From: Mycobacterium gallinarum
Lineage (GTDB): Bacteria > Actinomycetota > Actinomycetes > Mycobacteriales > Mycobacteriaceae
Direction of reading: 5' to 3'
Length of the DNA stretch: 64,000 nt
NCBI RefSeq assembly: GCF_010726765.1
Contig: NZ_AP022601.1
Location: 5,270,001 to 5,334,000, forward strand
Below the pieces are notes generated by a model. It searched no databases. It was given only the letters and a program-made list of their open reading frames with translations, and had not been told where the DNA came from. Positions 54,081 to 63,455 of the stretch are shown here, in pieces (position 1 is the first letter of the stretch; every line of letters begins with the position of its first letter). A program made the translations under genes and the position numbers.

Positions 54081-54395
54081 TTACAGCCCCAGATCCGGAC
54101 CCGCGTTTCCGATCTCGGTGGACTGCTGGTTGTCGGTGCCGACGTAGTTCGCCGCCGCTGACTTGAAACCCTCGACGTGCGCGATGAGCTCGTTGTAGTG
54201 GCGGGTGGTGTCTTCCTCCCACTTGGTGGCGACCTTGGCGAGCGCGTCGCCGCTGGTCCCGATCCAGCCGGCCTGGGCGGTGCCGATGCGTTCCTGTGCG
54301 ACGCCGTGGTCTGAACGCAGACCGTCGGCGGCCACATCGACGTGGTCGGCGGCCATCCGCACCTCGACCGGATCGACCTCCAAGTTCTTGCCCAT
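54081..54395 (-). CDS. WXG100-family type VII secretion substrate, partner of the 757-aa protein
   Basis: 104 aa from ATG 54395 (GTG 54410 also in frame). Helical hairpin with WIG at 44-46 (AQAGWIGTSGDALAKV) and a C-terminal YxxxD export signal (Y84-V-G-T-D88). The partner lacks an obvious YxxxD, so the pair would be exported as a heterodimer in the ESX manner. No ESX core genes are in the window. Confidence 0.85.
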   Translation of the reverse strand: MGKNLEVDPVEVRMAADHVDVAADGLRSDHGVAQERIGTAQAGWIGTSGDALAKVATKWEEDTTRHYNELIAHVEGFKSAAANYVGTDNQQSTEIGNAGPDLGL

Positions 54396-54692
54396 GTCGA
54401 ACAACCCCACCCTCGGATAGCAGCTTTTATGTTTGCTGAAACATTACCACTGGTCTGAGCACCCCCTGTTCGCCAATTTCCGGCCGCCTCGGTGCCGATG
54501 AGCGTCAGTGCTGGTCACGCGGATCTACACATGGCCCGCTGGCAGGATTTTCGGCGATACAGTCCGCTGCAGTCCGTCGTGGCGCTGCGTTTGCGCGCGA
54601 TTCTTGCATTCATCTGGGCCGAGCTGGGTTTGCTGGCCAGCTGGCTGGCACGAGCATGTTTCGAACACATGTGCGATGGCAATTCTGCGTCG

Positions 54693-54911
54693 ATGACCAA
54701 TGACACTCAGCAAGCCCCGATGGAGAACGCCGAGAAGGACACCTCCGACTGGGTGACCGGCGACGAGCCCATGACCGGCCCGCAGCGCAGTTACCTCGGC
54801 ACCCTGGCCCAGGAGGCGGGCCGCGATATCCCCGACGACCTGACCAAGGCGCAGGCGTCCGAGCTCATCGACGAGCTGCAGCAGCAGACCGGGCGATCGG
54901 GCAGCTCGTAG
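54693..54911 (+). CDS. DUF3072 family protein
   Basis: 72 aa. ENAEKDTSDWVTGDEPMTG and QRSYLGTLAQEAGRDIP are the DUF3072 core, short helical proteins of unknown function with a SAP-like fold (DDLTKAQASELIDELQ). Start placed at ATG 54693; the frame extends upstream in low-likelihood sequence. No strong ribosome site. Confidence 0.75.
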   Translation: MTNDTQQAPMENAEKDTSDWVTGDEPMTGPQRSYLGTLAQEAGRDIPDDLTKAQASELIDELQQQTGRSGSS

Positions 54912-55027
54912 CACTTCTCGCGCTGCCGACCTCCGCGAACGCCGTTAGGGTTACTCCCACCCGCGTCGCCGGCTAAGCAGATCGCTGTTGACGTCTGAGG
55001 TGATGCCTTTGACGGAAGTGGTGCGCG

Positions 55028-55897
55028 ATGGCTGAGATGCCTAAGTGGCGACGATCAACTGCGGGCGCGGCGGACGTCGCACCGACGGACGAACTCAAGC
55101 GCGACGTCGGTGCCGAACTCGAAGTGGACGTCACGTCGCCCACCATGCTCGAGTTCCAGATCGCCATCGCCGATCATCCCGGTGCACGCGTGACCGAGTC
55201 GCTCACCTTCACCTGCAACGGCAAGCCCGTCACCCCGGACGAGGTCATCGGCAAGCACGGCACGCGTATCCACCGCTTTGCCGCGCCCGAGGGCACCGTC
55301 ACCGCCAATTACACGGCGACGGTCTACGGGCACGCTGAGCCCGCGCCGGTGCACGACATCGACCTGATCACCTATCTGCGGCCGAGTCGCTACGCCGAGG
55401 CCGACAAGTTCTATGGTTTCGCCGCAACGGAATTCGCGGAGTATGCCGATTCGGAGACCCTGCTGGAGAAGGTGTCGTCGTGGGTGGGCACCAGGCTGAA
55501 CTACGTACCGGGATCCAGTGACCCGATCGACGGCGCGGCCGACACCGTGCTGGCCGGCGCCGGCGTGTGCCGCGACTACGCCCATCTGGTGGTCGCCCTG
55601 CTGCGCGCCGTGAACGTGCCCGCTCGGTTGGTCGCGGTGTACGCCCCGGGTTGTGAGCCGATGGATTTTCATGCCGTCGCCGAGGCGTATGTCGAGGGAG
55701 TCTGGCGCGTCGTCGATGCGACGTGCCTGGCTCCGCGGCAGTCCATGGTCCGCATCGCCACCGGACGCGACGCCGCTGACACCGCTTTTCTCGACAACCA
55801 CAAGGGCGCGATCACGTTGAAGAACATGGAGGTGACGGCCGTCGTCGACGGACCGCTGCCCCATGACTCCGTGCACGATCTCGTCTCGCTGCACTGA
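55028..55897 (+). CDS. Transglutaminase-like superfamily protein (copy 2)
   Basis: 289 aa. Same design as 3958-4761: N-terminal beta domain, then the triad Cys181 (GAGVCRDY), His215 (PMDFHAVAE), Asp230 (WRVVDAT), with identical catalytic spacing. Carries an extra N-terminal 20 residues (MAEMPKWRRSTAGA). Long identical blocks such as KVSSWVGTRLNYVPGSSDP show recent common origin. Cytosolic; substrate unknown. Confidence 0.87.
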   Translation: MAEMPKWRRSTAGAADVAPTDELKRDVGAELEVDVTSPTMLEFQIAIADHPGARVTESLTFTCNGKPVTPDEVIGKHGTRIHRFAAPEGTVTANYTATVYGHAEPAPVHDIDLITYLRPSRYAEADKFYGFAATEFAEYADSETLLEKVSSWVGTRLNYVPGSSDPIDGAADTVLAGAGVCRDYAHLVVALLRAVNVPARLVAVYAPGCEPMDFHAVAEAYVEGVWRVVDATCLAPRQSMVRIATGRDAADTAFLDNHKGAITLKNMEVTAVVDGPLPHDSVHDLVSLH

Positions 55898-55938
55898 CGC
55901 CTGGGAATGCGATCCGGCGGGACGCGGTTTGGCCGTAT

Positions 55939-56358
55939 ATGGCCAAGATGAGCAGCGATGACCGCGAGAAGTTCCTGTCCGATCTGCACGTCGGGGTGAT
56001 CGCGGTCGAACGTAAAGACCGTGCGCCGCTGAGTGTCCCGATCTGGTACGGGTATGAACCCGGTGGCGACGTGCTGTTGTGGACCGAATCCGATTCGCTC
56101 AAGCACCGGTTGATTCGCGACGCCGGTCGGTTCTCCATCACCGCTCAGGATGAGCAGCCGCCGTACAAGTACGTCACCGCCGAGGGTGACGTCACAGACA
56201 TCAGCCCCGCGACCGACACCGATGCACGCCCGATAGCCGTCCGTTATCTCGGCGAGGAGGCGGGCAACCAGTTCACCGACGCGAACCTGACCCCGACGTC
56301 GGTGCTCATCCGGATGCGGCCGCAGCGCTGGCTGAGTTTCGACTACTCAGAAGAATGA
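55939..56358 (+). CDS. Pyridoxamine 5'-phosphate oxidase-fold protein (FMN or F420 binding)
   Basis: 139 aa split-barrel flavoprotein. Core HVGVIAVERKDRAPLSVPIWYGYEPGGDVLL and KHRLIRDAGRFSITAQDEQPPYKYVTAEGDV fits the FDOR-B/PNPOx-like family. Members bind FMN, heme or F420; which applies is not resolved. Last 16 bp overlap the convergent membrane-protein gene. Confidence 0.8.
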   Translation: MAKMSSDDREKFLSDLHVGVIAVERKDRAPLSVPIWYGYEPGGDVLLWTESDSLKHRLIRDAGRFSITAQDEQPPYKYVTAEGDVTDISPATDTDARPIAVRYLGEEAGNQFTDANLTPTSVLIRMRPQRWLSFDYSEE

Positions 56359-57137
56359 TTCGCGCGTGCGCGCTGACGTCCTATCGCCGCGACGGTCGCA
56401 GTGACGACGAGCACGGTGGCCACGACGGCCGTCGCCGATAGAAACGTGCTGTCCCGCCCGGCCGCACCGATCGCGATCGCCACGAGCGCCCACACCACCC
56501 CTGCCGCGTAACCGGGGGTGCCGCGCAGCATCCTCGTCAGGATCAGCGCGCAGACGACCGCGGCGGCCAGCACGATGAATTGCCACCAGACGGTCGATGC
56601 TGAGACACCGCTCTGGATAAGCGCGGCAGCGACATTCGCGAACACCGCGATGCTGCTCCAGCCGAGATAGAGCCCGAATGTCACGGTGGCCAGCAGCGCG
56701 ACCCAGGGCGGGCAGGTCAGGTCGTGGCGCCGCCGCACCAGCAGCCGCATGATGTGGATCAGCGCCGACACCATCACTGCGAACACCGCGACACTGACCC
56801 ACAGCCAGTCCTGCGCGGCCACGAGAAGCCAGACGCTGAATCCGATGAACGCCACGCTCGCGTCGACGAGCACGCTCGTCTCCCACCACGCACCAAGGCC
56901 GTAACGCAGGACCGCCAGGGCCGTCGCCGCGCTCAAGGCAGTGATCAGTCCCCAGAGGCTGAACGCGTAGCCGGCGGGAGTGATCAGTGCCTGATTCGTC
57001 GCTCCTGATTTCAGGAAGTCGGGAGCCACCGCATTCGCGATCACGGGCGCGGCGAGCTGGGTCAGCGCCAACAGCGCGGCGATCCACCGCCATGACCGCA
57101 CCGACGGGGCACTCCTGTGCGTCTCTGCCGTGGTCAA
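56343..57137 (-). CDS. Tryptophan-rich TspO/MBR-like membrane protein
   Basis: 264 aa from a TTG at 57137 with GAGGAG four bases upstream; GTG 57101 is the alternative. Seven to eight membrane helices rich in Trp: SWRWIAALLALTQLAAPVIA, AGYAFSLWGLITALSA, PWVALLATVTFGLYLGWSSI, WWQFIVLAAAVVCALIL. Longer than TspO itself (about 160 aa), so a TspO-like tryptophan-rich sensory family member. Ligand unknown. Confidence 0.72.
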   Translation of the reverse strand: MTTAETHRSAPSVRSWRWIAALLALTQLAAPVIANAVAPDFLKSGATNQALITPAGYAFSLWGLITALSAATALAVLRYGLGAWWETSVLVDASVAFIGFSVWLLVAAQDWLWVSVAVFAVMVSALIHIMRLLVRRRHDLTCPPWVALLATVTFGLYLGWSSIAVFANVAAALIQSGVSASTVWWQFIVLAAAVVCALILTRMLRGTPGYAAGVVWALVAIAIGAAGRDSTFLSATAVVATVLVVTATVAAIGRQRARANHSSE

Positions 57138-57267
57138 CGGTCTCCTCTCATGTGCGTCACCAGGTATTCGTAGCCGGACACACCGCGGATGCCAATCGGC
57201 ACATACGCGATGGCGGGAAGGCGCACAATCACCGAGACGACGACGTCTCCTCGGCAAAGGGTTTTGG

Positions 57268-57687
57268 ATGAAACGACAATCTGCTGCAGTTCTGGGGGTG
57301 GTCGCAGCGGTCACCGGCGGTGGGATCGCCCCGTCGGCATTGGCACAGCCGGGCGCCTACAACCCGGTGGCTCAGTACCTCCGCACGGCCGGCAATGTGC
57401 GCTGCGTGGTCACCGCGGAGGCTGCCGCGTGTGAGAACCCCCGGGGATTCGTCGGTGCTCCGGTCGACAGTCCCCTCGCATCGGTCGACGCCGCCGGCAA
57501 GTTCGCGTGGGCCGAAGGCGGTATCGGTCCGACCTCCGGCCAAGAAGTGACCATGGTCAACGGCCAGCCGTATCGGTATCACGGTTGGAGCCTGTTGTTG
57601 ACGATCGAAGGGACGCGTCTGACCAACATCAAGAGCGTCCACGGCATGAACGTCTCCATCGACGGAACGACCATCACGCCGTACTGA
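57268..57687 (+). CDS. Small secreted protein of unknown function
   Basis: 139 aa. Signal peptide ending PSALAQ. Mature 110 residues with one Cys pair (VRCVVTAEAAACENPRGF) and beta-rich pattern (TMVNGQPYRYHGWSLLLTIEG). Related in style to other short mycobacterial exported proteins; no named family. ATG 57268 with AAAGGG upstream. Confidence 0.78.
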   Translation: MKRQSAAVLGVVAAVTGGGIAPSALAQPGAYNPVAQYLRTAGNVRCVVTAEAAACENPRGFVGAPVDSPLASVDAAGKFAWAEGGIGPTSGQEVTMVNGQPYRYHGWSLLLTIEGTRLTNIKSVHGMNVSIDGTTITPY

Positions 57688-57696
57688 CCGCTCCGA

Positions 57697-58572
57697 TCAG
57701 TCCACGCAGCGAAAACCGATATGCGACGTCGCGGTGTCCTGCGATTGCGACGAGCGCGCCGCCGCGCGGTAGCGGTGGCAGTACTCGGGCGCGCACAGGT
57801 GTGAGCCGCCCTTGAGGGTCTGCATCACCGCGGGGTTGGCCGAGAGCATCGGAGTGCAGCAGGACTTGGCGGGCTGGCCGGGTCGGTGTCGCGGCCGGTA
57901 GTGGGTGGTCGTCCATTCCCATACGTTGCCGATCATGTCGACGAGTCCGAACGGGTTGGCGGCGAACGTGCCGACGGGCGAGGTGCCGGTCCAGCCGCGG
58001 GCGCCGTCGTTGCGGTAGGGGAAGCGGCCCTGCCAGGTGTTGGCCATCAATTCGTCGCCCGGTCGCACGACGTCGCCCCAGGGGTACACCGTCGTCGATC
58101 CCGCGCGCGCCCCGTACTCCCATTCGGTTTCGGTGGGCAGTCGACGGTCGGCCCACTGGGCATAGGCGTTCGCGTCGGGGTACGCGATCTGGACCACGGG
58201 GTGCTCGTCGAGGTTCTCGATCGACGACTCCGGTCCGTGGGGGTGCCGCCAGCACGCACCGGGCATCCAGGTCCACCACAAGCGCCAGTTGCGCAGGTCG
58301 ACAGGGCCGGCCGTGGGCTGGAACACCAGTGCTCCCGGTGCCCGATCCTCGGGCGGTACGTCAGGGAAATCGGCTGGATCCAAAGGCTTTTCGGCGATCG
58401 TGACGTAGCCGGTCTCGTCGACGAACCGGGCGAACTGGGCGTTGGTCACTGGGTGGCGCTCGATCGCGAACCCGTCGACGGTGGCGGTGTGTGCCGGCGC
58501 CTCTTCGGGATAGAAGTCATTCGAGCCCATGCGGAACGAACCACCGGGGACGTCGATCAGTTCGGTCAGCAC
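57697..58572 (-). CDS. Formylglycine-generating enzyme family protein (sulfatase-modifying factor)
   Basis: 291 aa. FGE-sulfatase fold: FRMGSNDFYPEEAP, RLPTETEWEYGARAG, GLVDMIGNVWEWTTTHY, KGGSHLCAPEYCHRYR with the copper-binding Cys260 and Cys265. Matches M. tuberculosis Rv0712, which converts the sulfatase active-site Cys in CxPxR to formylglycine. No sulfatase gene lies in the window, so its client is encoded elsewhere. Confidence 0.92.
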   Translation of the reverse strand: MLTELIDVPGGSFRMGSNDFYPEEAPAHTATVDGFAIERHPVTNAQFARFVDETGYVTIAEKPLDPADFPDVPPEDRAPGALVFQPTAGPVDLRNWRLWWTWMPGACWRHPHGPESSIENLDEHPVVQIAYPDANAYAQWADRRLPTETEWEYGARAGSTTVYPWGDVVRPGDELMANTWQGRFPYRNDGARGWTGTSPVGTFAANPFGLVDMIGNVWEWTTTHYRPRHRPGQPAKSCCTPMLSANPAVMQTLKGGSHLCAPEYCHRYRAAARSSQSQDTATSHIGFRCVD

Positions 58573-58789
58573 GGTCTCAGGTTAGGCACGTCGGCGTGTG
58601 GGTGCCTACGCGCGACGGGGACGATGTGCGATTAACCCAATGGACGCTCCGATGCCGGACCACAACCCGGCGACGGCCGTCACCAGTACCAGGGGTCTCT
58701 GGCACTTGTGTCCGAATCACGCGGACATAGTTGGCCGCTGCTTTCGCGAAGACGGTTAACGTGCATGCGTTCGTGGGTACCACCACGTC

Positions 58790-60670
58790 ATGCCGTTGGG
58801 GAACGGTACAAAGTTTGCCGGCTACACGATTGAGCGGCAGCTTGGCGCAGGAGGCATGGGCGAGGTGTACCTCGCGCGGCACCCACGCTTGCCTCGGCAC
58901 GACGCACTCAAGGTGCTGCGGTCAGATATCTCGTCGGACCCCGACTACATCGAGCGCTTCAACCGAGAAGCGGACCTCGCTTCGAAGCTCTGGCACGCGC
59001 ACATTGTGGGCATCCACGACCGCGGCAAGTACCGCGGGCGACTGTGGATTTCGATGGATTTCGTCGACGGTATCGACGCCGGTCGTCTCCTCCAGGAGCA
59101 TCCGGATGGAGTACCGGAGGACCTCGTGCTCGACATCGTGGAGGCGGTGGCGAGTGCGCTCGACTATGCGCACGGCATGAATCTGCTGCACCGAGACGTC
59201 AAGCCGGCGAACATCATGGTTGCCGATGTCGAACACGGCGAACGACGAGTCCTTCTCGCTGATTTTGGCGTCGCCCGCGACCTTGCCGACACCGCGAGCG
59301 GGTCACTGACAGCGACGAACATGACCGTCGGCACCGCCGCGTATGCGGCACCTGAGCAGCTGATGGGACTCGACGTCGATGGCAGGACGGACCAATATTC
59401 GCTGGCGGCGACGGCTTACCACCTGCTGACCGGCGAGCAGCTGTTCCAGCATTCCAATCCCGCAGTCGTCATCGGCAAGCACCTGAACACAGAACCGCCA
59501 AGGATAAGTGCGACGCGTCCGGACCTTTGTCCGTTCGACACAGCGCTGGCGCGTGCCCTCGCCAAGTCTCCCGACGATAGATTCGCGAGTTGCATGGAGT
59601 TCGCCCGTGCGCTCGAGCAGCCAGCAGATTCGGCGGCCATTACGACGGCAACACTGAGCCCCAATTCTGTGGACACGATGATGGCTCCGGTAGCGTCGCC
59701 GCCCCCAACGTATCCAATCCAAGCGCACGCAGCCGAGTCTCCGCCGGAACCGAGAAAGTCCAGCCGCAAATGGATCGTCGTGGCCGCGGCTGCCGCCGCC
59801 GTTCTCGCGGTGATCGCCTTAGTCGCATATGTTGTTTTGCAGCCAGCCGATGACGCGATGACCGCCGAGCCATTCGACATCACAGGAAACGTGCGTCTGA
59901 GCAGTGACTTGGTCAAGACCAATGGATTGCCAGCAGGCTATAAGTGCGCTGGCGCAAAGGGTTTCGGCGACGTCGGCCCAAACGCTCCGATCATCGTGGA
60001 AGACGAGGCAGGAAAGCTGCTCGCGAAGGGGTCCATCGGCGGAAGTAGTGCTAGCACCGACGGGTGTCTTTTGAAGTTCGTGGTGAGCGACGTTCCCGCC
60101 GGATCTCGGTTCTACCGAGTGCAGGTCGGGCAGCAGCAACAGATGAGCTTCACTGAGCAAGAAGCCAGGACCGGTGTCGAGTTGATGATGGGGACTACAG
60201 ACGCCGACACGGAGACGACGGTGGCTTCGCCACCGAAACCGTCAACAACACGCACAGTCACCGTGACGCCCACTCCTGATGTCGAGCAGGCAAGCCTTGC
60301 GCGGCTACAAGCCATAGCGCGCGACGATCGCCCGTCGGTCGCCGCTGTCCTCGCCGACCACTGGATACCTCAGATCAGTTCCAAGCGTGTGGGCTTGGTG
60401 GCGAAAGGCATCACCTGGGACAACCAAGCAATCCTCGACGAACACCTGCGGCTGCGGAACATTTATCCAGACGTAAAGCTGCTGTGGTCGGGTGATTGGT
60501 CGACTTACGACGGCCCCAACTTCTGGGTGACCGTCGTCGGGCTGTGGTCTGACGACTGGCGCGACGTCATTGGATGGTGCATCGACCAAGGCTTTGACCG
60601 GGACAACTGCATCGCCAAGATCGTCAGCACGACACACCCCATTGCGGGGAGCACGAAGCTGATTCCGTAG
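58790..60670 (+). CDS. Receptor Ser/Thr protein kinase, PknF-type kinase domain with different ectodomain
   Basis: 626 aa. The kinase (about 10-275) is close to Pkn[74 protein letters not shown]. Helix about 327-347 ([22 protein letters not shown]). Two extracellular parts: about 360-465 beta-rich with [14 protein letters not shown], then after a Thr/Pro linker about 500-626 with [20 protein letters not shown] and [12 protein letters not shown], seen at the ends of other actinobacterial kinases. The ectodomain does not resemble PknF. Confidence 0.9.
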   Translation: MPLGNGTKFAGYTIERQLGAGGMGEVYLARHPRLPRHDALKVLRSDISSDPDYIERFNREADLASKLWHAHIVGIHDRGKYRGRLWISMDFVDGIDAGRLLQEHPDGVPEDLVLDIVEAVASALDYAHGMNLLHRDVKPANIMVADVEHGERRVLLADFGVARDLADTASGSLTATNMTVGTAAYAAPEQLMGLDVDGRTDQYSLAATAYHLLTGEQLFQHSNPAVVIGKHLNTEPPRISATRPDLCPFDTALARALAKSPDDRFASCMEFARALEQPADSAAITTATLSPNSVDTMMAPVASPPPTYPIQAHAAESPPEPRKSSRKWIVVAAAAAAVLAVIALVAYVVLQPADDAMTAEPFDITGNVRLSSDLVKTNGLPAGYKCAGAKGFGDVGPNAPIIVEDEAGKLLAKGSIGGSSASTDGCLLKFVVSDVPAGSRFYRVQVGQQQQMSFTEQEARTGVELMMGTTDADTETTVASPPKPSTTRTVTVTPTPDVEQASLARLQAIARDDRPSVAAVLADHWIPQISSKRVGLVAKGITWDNQAILDEHLRLRNIYPDVKLLWSGDWSTYDGPNFWVTVVGLWSDDWRDVIGWCIDQGFDRDNCIAKIVSTTHPIAGSTKLIP

Positions 60671-60748
60671 GTCTCAAGTTGTGCGCAGCTCGATGAACTT
60701 AAACAGCGCCAAGGGTTCAAGCTTCGGTGAGCGACACCTGTCGAGAGG

Positions 60749-61336
60749 TCAACGCGACCGCTTGCCCTTCGAGCCCCGCAACACCAGGTCGACGGCCGCC
60801 TCGATGACGTCGTCGTCGGGTACCGACCCGAACATGATCGTCGGGCACGCCACCACCCCGGCGAGCATGGAGATCGCCGCCTCCAACTCGACACCGTCGA
60901 ACACCTCCGCGAGCATGCCGCGGATCGGTCGTTGCGCGTCGGTGTTGATCTGATCGCGCACCCGTGCCATCTCGTCGACCGACGCCCACTGGGCCATCAC
61001 GGCCAGGATCTGATCGAGCCGGTACTCCAGCACGACCCTGCGGAAGATCGTCAGCTCGCCGACGAGGTCCGCGCGCAGATCGCCGGTTCGCTCCTGATGG
61101 GGCATCTCGCCGATCGCGCCGAGCGCCAGCAGGATGAGATCGACCCGCGACGGCCAGTGCGTGTAGAGGGTGGTCTTCGAGTAGCCGGCGAGCTCTGCCA
61201 CGTGGCCGTGCGTCAAGGCATCCGTGCCCTCGTCCGTCAGCACCCGCAGTGCGACGCGCGAGACGTCGGCCCTGGTGCGGGCTACCCGCGCGTCCTGCGC
61301 GCCGTCGCCTGCGGCGAAGCGCTCAGCAGGAGTCAC
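60749..61336 (-). CDS. TetR family transcriptional regulator of the sugar-phosphate cyclase cluster
   Basis: 195 aa from GTG 61336 (GTG 61369 also possible). HTH EGTDALTHGHVAELAGYSKTTLYTHWPSRVDLI. Divergent from the HAD/cyclase/methyltransferase genes with a perfect operator between them, so it is the likely local repressor. C-terminal domain unclassified. Confidence 0.9.
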   Translation of the reverse strand: MTPAERFAAGDGAQDARVARTRADVSRVALRVLTDEGTDALTHGHVAELAGYSKTTLYTHWPSRVDLILLALGAIGEMPHQERTGDLRADLVGELTIFRRVVLEYRLDQILAVMAQWASVDEMARVRDQINTDAQRPIRGMLAEVFDGVELEAAISMLAGVVACPTIMFGSVPDDDVIEAAVDLVLRGSKGKRSR

Positions 61337-61385
61337 GGCGATGCCCTTTCGCGAATTGGCCCTTGACACTGGCCTAGAAGTTATC

Positions 61386-61406
61386 TAATGGACGGAGTGT
61401 CCATTA
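61386..61406. promoter_or_regulatory. TetR-type operator TAATGGAC-GGAGT-GTCCATTA
   Basis: Perfect 21-bp palindrome (8-5-8). A weaker related half-palindrome (ATTGGAC...GACCATT) follows at about 61425-61443, suggesting two operators in the divergent promoter. Confidence 0.85.
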
Positions 61407-61535
61407 TTGGAGGAATTAATCACAATTGGACGTTTAGACCATTAGTGGACCGGGGATTCAGCGCCACGAGGGCGGGTCGTGCAGGGCTCGCATCGCAGTA
61501 GTCATCGACGCCGAGTCAACGGAAAGGCCGTTCCC

Positions 61536-62201
61536 ATGTCCGCAATCCTGTTCGGGTCCATCAGCACACTCGCCGACACATCGGAGCTGCAGCGCCGCGC
61601 CTTCAACGAGGCATTCGCCGCGTACGGCCTCGACTGGCAATGGTCGCAGGACGACTACCGGAAGATGCTCGGATCCAACGGTGGCGCGCAGCGCATCGCC
61701 GACCACGCCGCGTCCTGCGGTGACGACGTCGACGCCGCGGAGGTGCACGCCACCAAGTCGTCGATCTTCCAGGAGCTGCTCGGCACGCAGGCGGTGACGG
61801 CGCGCCCCAGCGTCGCCGAGACGATCAAGCGGGCGCGCGAGGGCGGGCACAAAATCGGCCTCGTCACGACCACCTCGGGCGAGAACATCGCCGCGTTGCT
61901 CAACGCACTGCAGGGCGAGATCGACGCCGGCGACTTCGACATCATCGTCGACAAGTCGGCGGTCGAGGAGCCCAAGCCCTCGCCCTCTGCGTATCTCTTC
62001 GCGCTGAGCGAGCTCGGCGTCGATGCGGCGGACGCGGTCGCCATCGAGGACAACGAAGGCGGTCTCAAGGCCGCCGTCGAGGCGGGTATCGCCTGCGTCG
62101 CGTTCCCGAACCAGAACACCGCGGGCGGCGACTTCAGTCTCGCGACCGAAACCGTCGACGAAATCGACCTCGACCGTCTGTCCGAGCTGGCCACCGCCTG
62201 A
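61536..62201 (+). CDS. HAD-superfamily protein lacking the catalytic motif I aspartates (pseudoenzyme)
   Basis: 221 aa. Cap and core of beta-phosphoglucomutase/CbbY type: motif II LVTTTSGEN, motif III Lys in VEEPKPSPSAY and motif IV AIEDNEGGLKAA are present, but motif I, normally LFDxDGTL, reads LFGSISTLADT, so both the nucleophile and acid/base Asp are missing. It should not hydrolyse phosphates by the usual mechanism. First gene of the cyclase operon, ribosome site GGAAAGG, 27 bp before the next start. A binding, chaperone or novel catalytic role is open. Confidence 0.85.
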   Translation: MSAILFGSISTLADTSELQRRAFNEAFAAYGLDWQWSQDDYRKMLGSNGGAQRIADHAASCGDDVDAAEVHATKSSIFQELLGTQAVTARPSVAETIKRAREGGHKIGLVTTTSGENIAALLNALQGEIDAGDFDIIVDKSAVEEPKPSPSAYLFALSELGVDAADAVAIEDNEGGLKAAVEAGIACVAFPNQNTAGGDFSLATETVDEIDLDRLSELATA

Positions 62202-62228
62202 CCCGCCCCGCGACCCGAGGAGAACATC

Positions 62229-63455
62229 GTGAGCAACATGCAGGCACGAGTCATCACCGGCGACAACGCCTTTCACGTCGAGGGTTACGAGAAGATCGAG
62301 TATGACCTCGTCTACGTCGACGGCATCTTCGACAGCACCCAGTCCGCGCTCGCCGACTGCTACCGCCCTTACGGACGCGCGCTGATGGTCGTCGACGAGA
62401 CGGTCTACGCGCACTACCGCGAGCGCATCCACACCTACTTCGACCACCACGGCATCGCGCTGACGGTGGTCCCGGTGCAGATCCGCGAGACGGCGAAGTC
62501 GCTGGACACCTTCGAGCGAATCGTCACCGAGTTCGACGCCTACGGTCTGGTGCGTACCGAGCCGGTGCTCGTCGTCGGCGGCGGACTGACCACCGATGTC
62601 GCGGGTTTCGCGTGCGCGAGCTACCGGCGCAACACGCCCTACATTCGGATCCCCACCACGCTCATCGGGCTCATCGATGCGAGCGTGTCGATCAAGGTCG
62701 CGGTCAACCACGGCAAGAACAAGAACCGGCTGGGCGCGTACCACGCGTCGCAGAAGGTGTTCCTCGACTTCTCGTTCCTCGCGACGCTGCCCACCGACCA
62801 GGTACGCAATGGCATGGCCGAGCTGATCAAGATCGCCGTGGTCGGCAACGAGGAGATCTTCACCTTGTTGGAGACGTATGGCCCGGATCTGCTGCGTACC
62901 CGTTTCGGCCATCTCGACGGGTCGGACGAGCTGCGCAGAGTCGGGCACCGGCTGACGCATCAAGCCATCGCGACAATGCTCGAACTGGAGGCGCCGAACC
63001 TGCACGAGATCGACCTCGATCGGGTCATCGCGTTTGGCCACACCTGGAGTCCCACACTTGAACTCGCGCCGCCGACGCCGTTCTTTCACGGGCACGCCAT
63101 CAACATCGACATGGCGCTGTCGGTGACGCTGGCCGAGCAGCGGGGGCTCTTGTCGGCCGCGGACCGCGACCGGGTCCTCAATGTCATGAGCTCTCTGGGG
63201 CTGGCGCTCGACAGCGAGCATCTCACCCCCGAACTGCTCAGCACGGCGACCGCCGCGATCCTCAAGACGCGCGACGGGCTGCTGCGCGCCGCGGTGCCCG
63301 ACCCGATCGGACAGTGCACGTTCCTCAACGACGTCACCGTCGAAGAACTCACCGACACAATGACTTTGCACAAGAAGCTGTGCCTGGAGTTCGACCGCGG
63401 CGGGGACGGCGTCGACATGTGGGCGCCGACCGACGTTGCCGTCGCCCGTGTCTGA
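62229..63455 (+). CDS. Sugar phosphate cyclase, desmethyl-4-deoxygadusol synthase (MysA/EEVS) type
   Basis: 408 aa member of the dehydroquinate synthase superfamily. [40 protein letters not shown] (NAD loop), [59 protein letters not shown] (zinc His) and [10 protein letters not shown] fit the cyanobacterial DDGS better than DHQ synthase. It cyclises sedoheptulose 7-phosphate; the 2-epi-5-epi-valiolone synthase alternative cannot be excluded. Followed with 8-bp overlap by a MysB-like methyltransferase, which supports the gadusol/mycosporine route. Confidence 0.92.
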   Translation: MSNMQARVITGDNAFHVEGYEKIEYDLVYVDGIFDSTQSALADCYRPYGRALMVVDETVYAHYRERIHTYFDHHGIALTVVPVQIRETAKSLDTFERIVTEFDAYGLVRTEPVLVVGGGLTTDVAGFACASYRRNTPYIRIPTTLIGLIDASVSIKVAVNHGKNKNRLGAYHASQKVFLDFSFLATLPTDQVRNGMAELIKIAVVGNEEIFTLLETYGPDLLRTRFGHLDGSDELRRVGHRLTHQAIATMLELEAPNLHEIDLDRVIAFGHTWSPTLELAPPTPFFHGHAINIDMALSVTLAEQRGLLSAADRDRVLNVMSSLGLALDSEHLTPELLSTATAAILKTRDGLLRAAVPDPIGQCTFLNDVTVEELTDTMTLHKKLCLEFDRGGDGVDMWAPTDVAVARV

